A stretch of DNA of 64,000 bases from assembly GCF_037622515.1 (NCBI RefSeq), contig NZ_JBBJCN010000003.1, forward strand, positions 186,001-250,000, written 5' to 3'. The translations under genes and the position numbers were made by a program. This DNA comes from Paradesertivirga superstes (lineage in GTDB: Bacteria; Bacteroidota; Bacteroidia; Sphingobacteriales; Sphingobacteriaceae). Of this stretch, positions 60,722-64,000 are shown in pieces. How positions within the stretch are numbered: the stretch's first letter is position 1; each line of letters begins with the position of its first letter. The notes under the pieces are model-generated. The model ran no database searches, was not told the DNA's origin, and saw only the letters and a list, made by a program, of their open reading frames with translations.

Positions 60722-62254
60722 TTAATTTGCGGTTAAACCAATTGAACCTATCAATCGTGTTGATCCATCCGGACCGGATGCCGTAATTTCATCGAAAAAA
60801 ACTCTGGTACCAGGAGCCACTATCTTCATTGCGCTTTGCATAGCAGGGGTTAAACTACTACCGGATGCTTTTAAAACCACAGCATCTGCACCTTTCTTAG
60901 CGATAACTAATGTAAAACCAGTAACCCTGAATGTTGCATCAAAATCAAAGCCAATTAATTTTGCAAATACAGTATTTTGACTCTTAATTGCAACAGAACT
61001 CATTATTCCTCCTGATTTTCCTGCGAATTGAGGAACAGGATCGGGAATTCGCTTCACTCTAAACTCCTGACTTCCTATAGTTTGTGTTTTTCCTCCGATT
61101 TCGGCAGAAACATTAACCTTTGCAGTACCTGCAGAACTAACTTTAACTACATATGTTCCGTTCGAACCGGAGATGCTTCCACCAGACATACTTACCCTTA
61201 AGCTTTCTTTAGGGATTCCAGGCGCTGAAATTGAAACAGGATTGGGTACACCGATATAGAAAACATTCATTTTTGTGGGTGATACCACGGCAGATGGTCG
61301 GGCCACCTGGTATTTCTGCTCAGTTGTTTCGTAATATTTAATGGTTCCGTCAGTTTGCTTAACTGCGATTCTTCCTTTCCATGAAAATATTCCTTCACGG
61401 CCGGTCGAAACGGTATATGTACCTTTCCCATTTCTCACAGGAACACCTGAGCCATTTATTGAAATTGAAGGATTTGACTTTGAATCATAAGCTGTCAAAA
61501 ACACCTCGGCAGTATACGGTTGTCCCTGAATCAAATAAGAGGTGGGCGCAACAGCGACTGCAGCAAACTGATCCAAATTAACAACGGCCTGATCCATTTT
61601 ACCAAATAATTTCTTGATAACATCTGACTCGGCATTTTTCACATCCGACTGCACTTTACTCAGAATAGTCATTGCAGCCGTAAGAGGAGTACCTTCACCA
61701 AAATTAACTTCTTCCCAGGATTTCCTTACTCCATTTACCCTTTTCTCTGGATCTTTGGCTTCTAAAGAAAATGTTACACTAGCCCGATCTTTAGGATCAA
61801 GCAAGGCTAACAGACTTTCGCGGGTTTGATTTATTTTAGTTTTCAATTTTTCCCCCTCCTTCTTGTTGATCATTATTCCAGGAGCAATGTCCTGATTAGA
61901 ACGTTCAACAAGATCTCCGGTCTCTGCGTCAATTCCCTGACCGGCAGTTGTAAACTGAGTTTTTAAATTCTCAATATAACTATTTAAATCTCCTGCAATT
62001 TTCCGGGCCTGTTGAGCCTTTTCAAAAATAGGCCTTGCTCTGACAGGTTCATCTTTTAATTTGGTATTTTCGAATGACGCCACTAATTGGCCCACACTCG
62101 CTTCAACATTTGTTCTTGATGCCACCAAACTATCGTTGATATTTTTAAAGGCATTCAAAATTGTATCAGAAACGTTTAATGCAAGCATCGCGAGCAATAC
62201 CAAATACATGATATTGATCATCTTCTGTCTTGCGGTCTCTCTACCTCCAGCCAT
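60722..62254 (-). CDS. gldM: Type IX secretion motor protein GldM, 510 aa
   Basis: With GldL it forms the inner-membrane proton-driven motor of T9SS and gliding. One N-terminal transmembrane helix (INIMYLVLLAMLALNVSDTIL, about 12-32) anchors a long periplasmic shaft made of D1-D4 domains. A conserved N-terminal MAGGRETARQKMINIMY start is present. The periplasmic part has the LIGFDFDATFRVTGFTLVI and SGPDGSTRLIGSIGL segments. It lies 42 bp after gldL. Confidence 0.95.
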   Translation of the reverse strand: MAGGRETARQKMINIMYLVLLAMLALNVSDTILNAFKNINDSLVASRTNVEASVGQLVASFENTKLKDEPVRARPIFEKAQQARKIAGDLNSYIENLKTQFTTAGQGIDAETGDLVERSNQDIAPGIMINKKEGEKLKTKINQTRESLLALLDPKDRASVTFSLEAKDPEKRVNGVRKSWEEVNFGEGTPLTAAMTILSKVQSDVKNAESDVIKKLFGKMDQAVVNLDQFAAVAVAPTSYLIQGQPYTAEVFLTAYDSKSNPSISINGSGVPVRNGKGTYTVSTGREGIFSWKGRIAVKQTDGTIKYYETTEQKYQVARPSAVVSPTKMNVFYIGVPNPVSISAPGIPKESLRVSMSGGSISGSNGTYVVKVSSAGTAKVNVSAEIGGKTQTIGSQEFRVKRIPDPVPQFAGKSGGIMSSVAIKSQNTVFAKLIGFDFDATFRVTGFTLVIAKKGADAVVLKASGSSLTPAMQSAMKIVAPGTRVFFDEITASGPDGSTRLIGSIGLTAN

Positions 62255-62296
62255 GCGTTATTTAAATTTTCTTATAATCAATTAAACAATTAATAA

Positions 62297-63112
62297 TTAA
62301 ACACGTGGCTGATTCATTGCCGAAAGCATGTTTCCGTAGACAGAATTTAAAGAAGACAGGTTTTTAGCCAGGCGACCCACCTCCTCTTTAAATTGCTTAG
62401 AATCATCCATAGACTCATTAAAGTTTTGCATGGTCAATGAAAGGTTCTGATAAAACTTGTTCATTGATTTTAAATGAGCGCTTGAATCTTGTAATTCAAG
62501 CTCGTATACTGCGTTTAATGCAGAAAGATTTTTAGCAAGGCTATTCACCTGATCGTGATAGGCTTTTGAATCGGTATTCGAATTAGCCATTTCCTGAAGG
62601 TTAGAAGAAGCTTTATCAAATGACACACTTAACTTGTCAAAACTGGCACTTGCCGTTTTAACCTTTGTGGTAAATTCATTTGTAGCTGTAGAAGCATCGG
62701 CAACCGAGGAGATTGTCGCTACTTTGTCTCCAAAGGTTCTTAGACCTGTACCTAAGCTTTGAATCAATTCAGGACCAATTTTAGCATCCTCAAGCATTTT
62801 GTCTAAAGCTGCTGTTGATGAATGAGATGCGGAAACAGAAACAGCACGGGGACTCACTTTAGGAAGTTCCCCATCAAAGCTCTCGTCTAACTCGGGATAT
62901 ACTCTATGCCATGCTGGTTCTTTGGCCGGAGCAAAAAATCCTGTCAGGAAAAACAAAAATGCCTCAACAGCCAATCCTGCACCGATCATATAATTACCCC
63001 AAATACCTCCCAAATGCAGGATTTTAAATAATGCACCAATGATTACCACGCTTGCACCCCACGAAATTGCTGTGTGGAGCGGTTCTAATTTGAAAGATGA
63101 TTTACCAGCCAT
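62297..63112 (-). CDS. gldL: Type IX secretion motor protein GldL, 271 aa
   Basis: Inner-membrane subunit with two helices near the N-terminus (AISWGASVVIIGALFKILHL and YMIGAGLAVEAFLFFLTGF), the second carrying the membrane Glu proposed to take part in proton flow (AVEAFLF). The cytoplasmic part is helical with repeated segments VNSLAKNLSALNAVYELEL and VGRLAKNLSSLNSVYGNML. Length is typical. Located between gldK and gldM. Confidence 0.95.
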   Translation of the reverse strand: MAGKSSFKLEPLHTAISWGASVVIIGALFKILHLGGIWGNYMIGAGLAVEAFLFFLTGFFAPAKEPAWHRVYPELDESFDGELPKVSPRAVSVSASHSSTAALDKMLEDAKIGPELIQSLGTGLRTFGDKVATISSVADASTATNEFTTKVKTASASFDKLSVSFDKASSNLQEMANSNTDSKAYHDQVNSLAKNLSALNAVYELELQDSSAHLKSMNKFYQNLSLTMQNFNESMDDSKQFKEEVGRLAKNLSSLNSVYGNMLSAMNQPRV

Positions 63113-63174
63113 AAAAATTCAAGAAGAAGTTAGAAATTTGATTTTAAAATAAAAAGTGTGTACTTGTGATTTGT

Positions 63175-64000
63175 TTAGTTTTTATCTTTTATGTCTCTTC
63201 CCTGGTATTTTGTTACGCAGCGGAAACCAACATAAGATTTCGCGGTATCCTGATATTCGAAAGAGCGGGTTGAATTTTGAAGAAAATAGCCAATGTCCTT
63301 CCATGAGCCACCGCGTACTGATTTACGTTTTAACACTTCAGGATCGCCCCCTTTTGCTTCATAATTGAATGTTGGATTCAAATCATGAGTAAATGTATTC
63401 GCCGATTCATCATAAGCAGAAGAAGTCCATTCAGCAACATTGCCAGCCATATTATACAAGCCGTAATCGTTAGGGAAATACGATTTTACATTCACTGTGA
63501 ATGCTCCTCCGTCGTCAATATAATTACCTCTTCCCGGTTTGAAGTTAGCCATTAAACATCCTTTAGCATTTCTGATATATGGACCACCCCATGGATAATC
63601 ATTACCAACCCTTCCGCCCCGGGCTGCATATTCAAATTCAGCTTCAGTAGGCAACATATAATCAGACCGGATATATTCAGGAAGTTTTCTGCTGGCAGCG
63701 TAGGTGGCATATAAACGTGTGCGCCAAACTGTAAATGCACGCGCCTGACGCCATGTTACCCCTACTACAGGATAGTTTTTAAACGCAGGGTGTGAAAAAT
63801 AACCCTGAGTCAGTGGTTCATTTGCTGCATAAGCAAAATCCGAAAGCCATACCAGGGTATCAGGGTAAATAGCTACTGTATCGCGAAGAATATTATCAGA
63901 CCGTGTTCTTGTTTTATCACCGCGATAGTTTGCAGCTTCACGGAGCTTCATAATTTCTAAATTGTATTTAAGCAAGCGAACATCAATCTCATTTCTGTCA
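63175..64000 (-). CDS. gldK: Type IX secretion/gliding lipoprotein GldK, partial (N-terminus beyond right edge)
   Basis: The C-terminal 275 codons lie in the window and the frame is open to the right edge. This is the formylglycine-generating-enzyme-like fold of GldK: PVVGVTWRQARAFTVWRT, YMLPTEAEFEYAARGG, DYGLYNMAGNVAEWTSSAYD and KRKSVRGGSWKD. GldK forms the periplasmic/outer-membrane ring with GldN. It is first of gldKLMN; gldL starts 62 bp downstream. Confidence 0.94.
   Translation of the reverse strand, partial: DRNEIDVRLLKYNLEIMKLREAANYRGDKTRTRSDNILRDTVAIYPDTLVWLSDFAYAANEPLTQGYFSHPAFKNYPVVGVTWRQARAFTVWRTRLYATYAASRKLPEYIRSDYMLPTEAEFEYAARGGRVGNDYPWGGPYIRNAKGCLMANFKPGRGNYIDDGGAFTVNVKSYFPNDYGLYNMAGNVAEWTSSAYDESANTFTHDLNPTFNYEAKGGDPEVLKRKSVRGGSWKDIGYFLQNSTRSFEYQDTAKSYVGFRCVTKYQGRDIKDKN

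Overview
The window is a Bacteroidota chromosome segment, most like the Pedobacter/Sphingobacteriaceae group (my inference). It carries SusC/SusD outer-membrane uptake pairs, type IX secretion and gliding genes (gldB, porW/sprE, gldKLMN), and an ATP synthase operon without the beta and epsilon genes. Many genes are preceded by the Bacteroidota -7 box TAnnTTTG and very few by a strong Shine-Dalgarno sequence.

Positions 1-10600 (minus strand) hold two outer-membrane uptake units. One is a complete SusC-SusD pair closed by a terminator. The other is a fasciclin-domain lipoprotein followed by a SusC that runs off the left edge. Positions 11270-20850 are ordinary core genes: a YceI protein, a metallo-hydrolase, the recJ-lptB-GH3 operon, a TerC protein with a polyprenyl synthase, a LuxR-type regulator and a triple-repeat lipoprotein.

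Positions 20911-36833 hold the accessory region. A tRNA-Ser(GGA) gene has been used as the integration site of a 15.8 kb element. Its ends are marked by a 22-bp duplication of the tRNA 3' end and by an 18-bp repeat just inside each end. From right to left the element carries a tyrosine integrase, an unknown 296-aa protein and a tightly coupled minus-strand operon. That operon contains two small helix-turn-helix proteins, a 43-residue microprotein, a rolling-circle-type replication protein that appears frameshifted, a tail-chaperone-like protein, a tape-measure protein, a tail-tip-like protein and another HTH protein. No capsid, portal, terminase or lysis gene was recognised. The left part holds accessory genes of unknown function, a small lipoprotein, a five-copy 32-bp repeat array, a hairpin cluster and a structured leader. 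The element resembles a phage satellite or a reduced prophage that keeps only replication and tail-length functions. This is the best candidate for something undescribed.

Positions 36850-64000 return to core genes. First comes the original tRNA terminator, displaced by the insertion, then asparaginase, TatD, NAD synthetase, an outer-membrane beta-barrel protein, gldB, several small proteins and an aldo/keto reductase. The atpZ-x-BEFHAG operon follows, with repeat-like inserts in three spacers. It is divergent from adenine deaminase. The porW-PBP1A-uvrC operon converges on gldKLMN, whose gldK is cut by the right edge. PorW, GldK, GldL, GldM and GldN are all type IX secretion parts, so this end of the window is largely a secretion and cell-envelope region.
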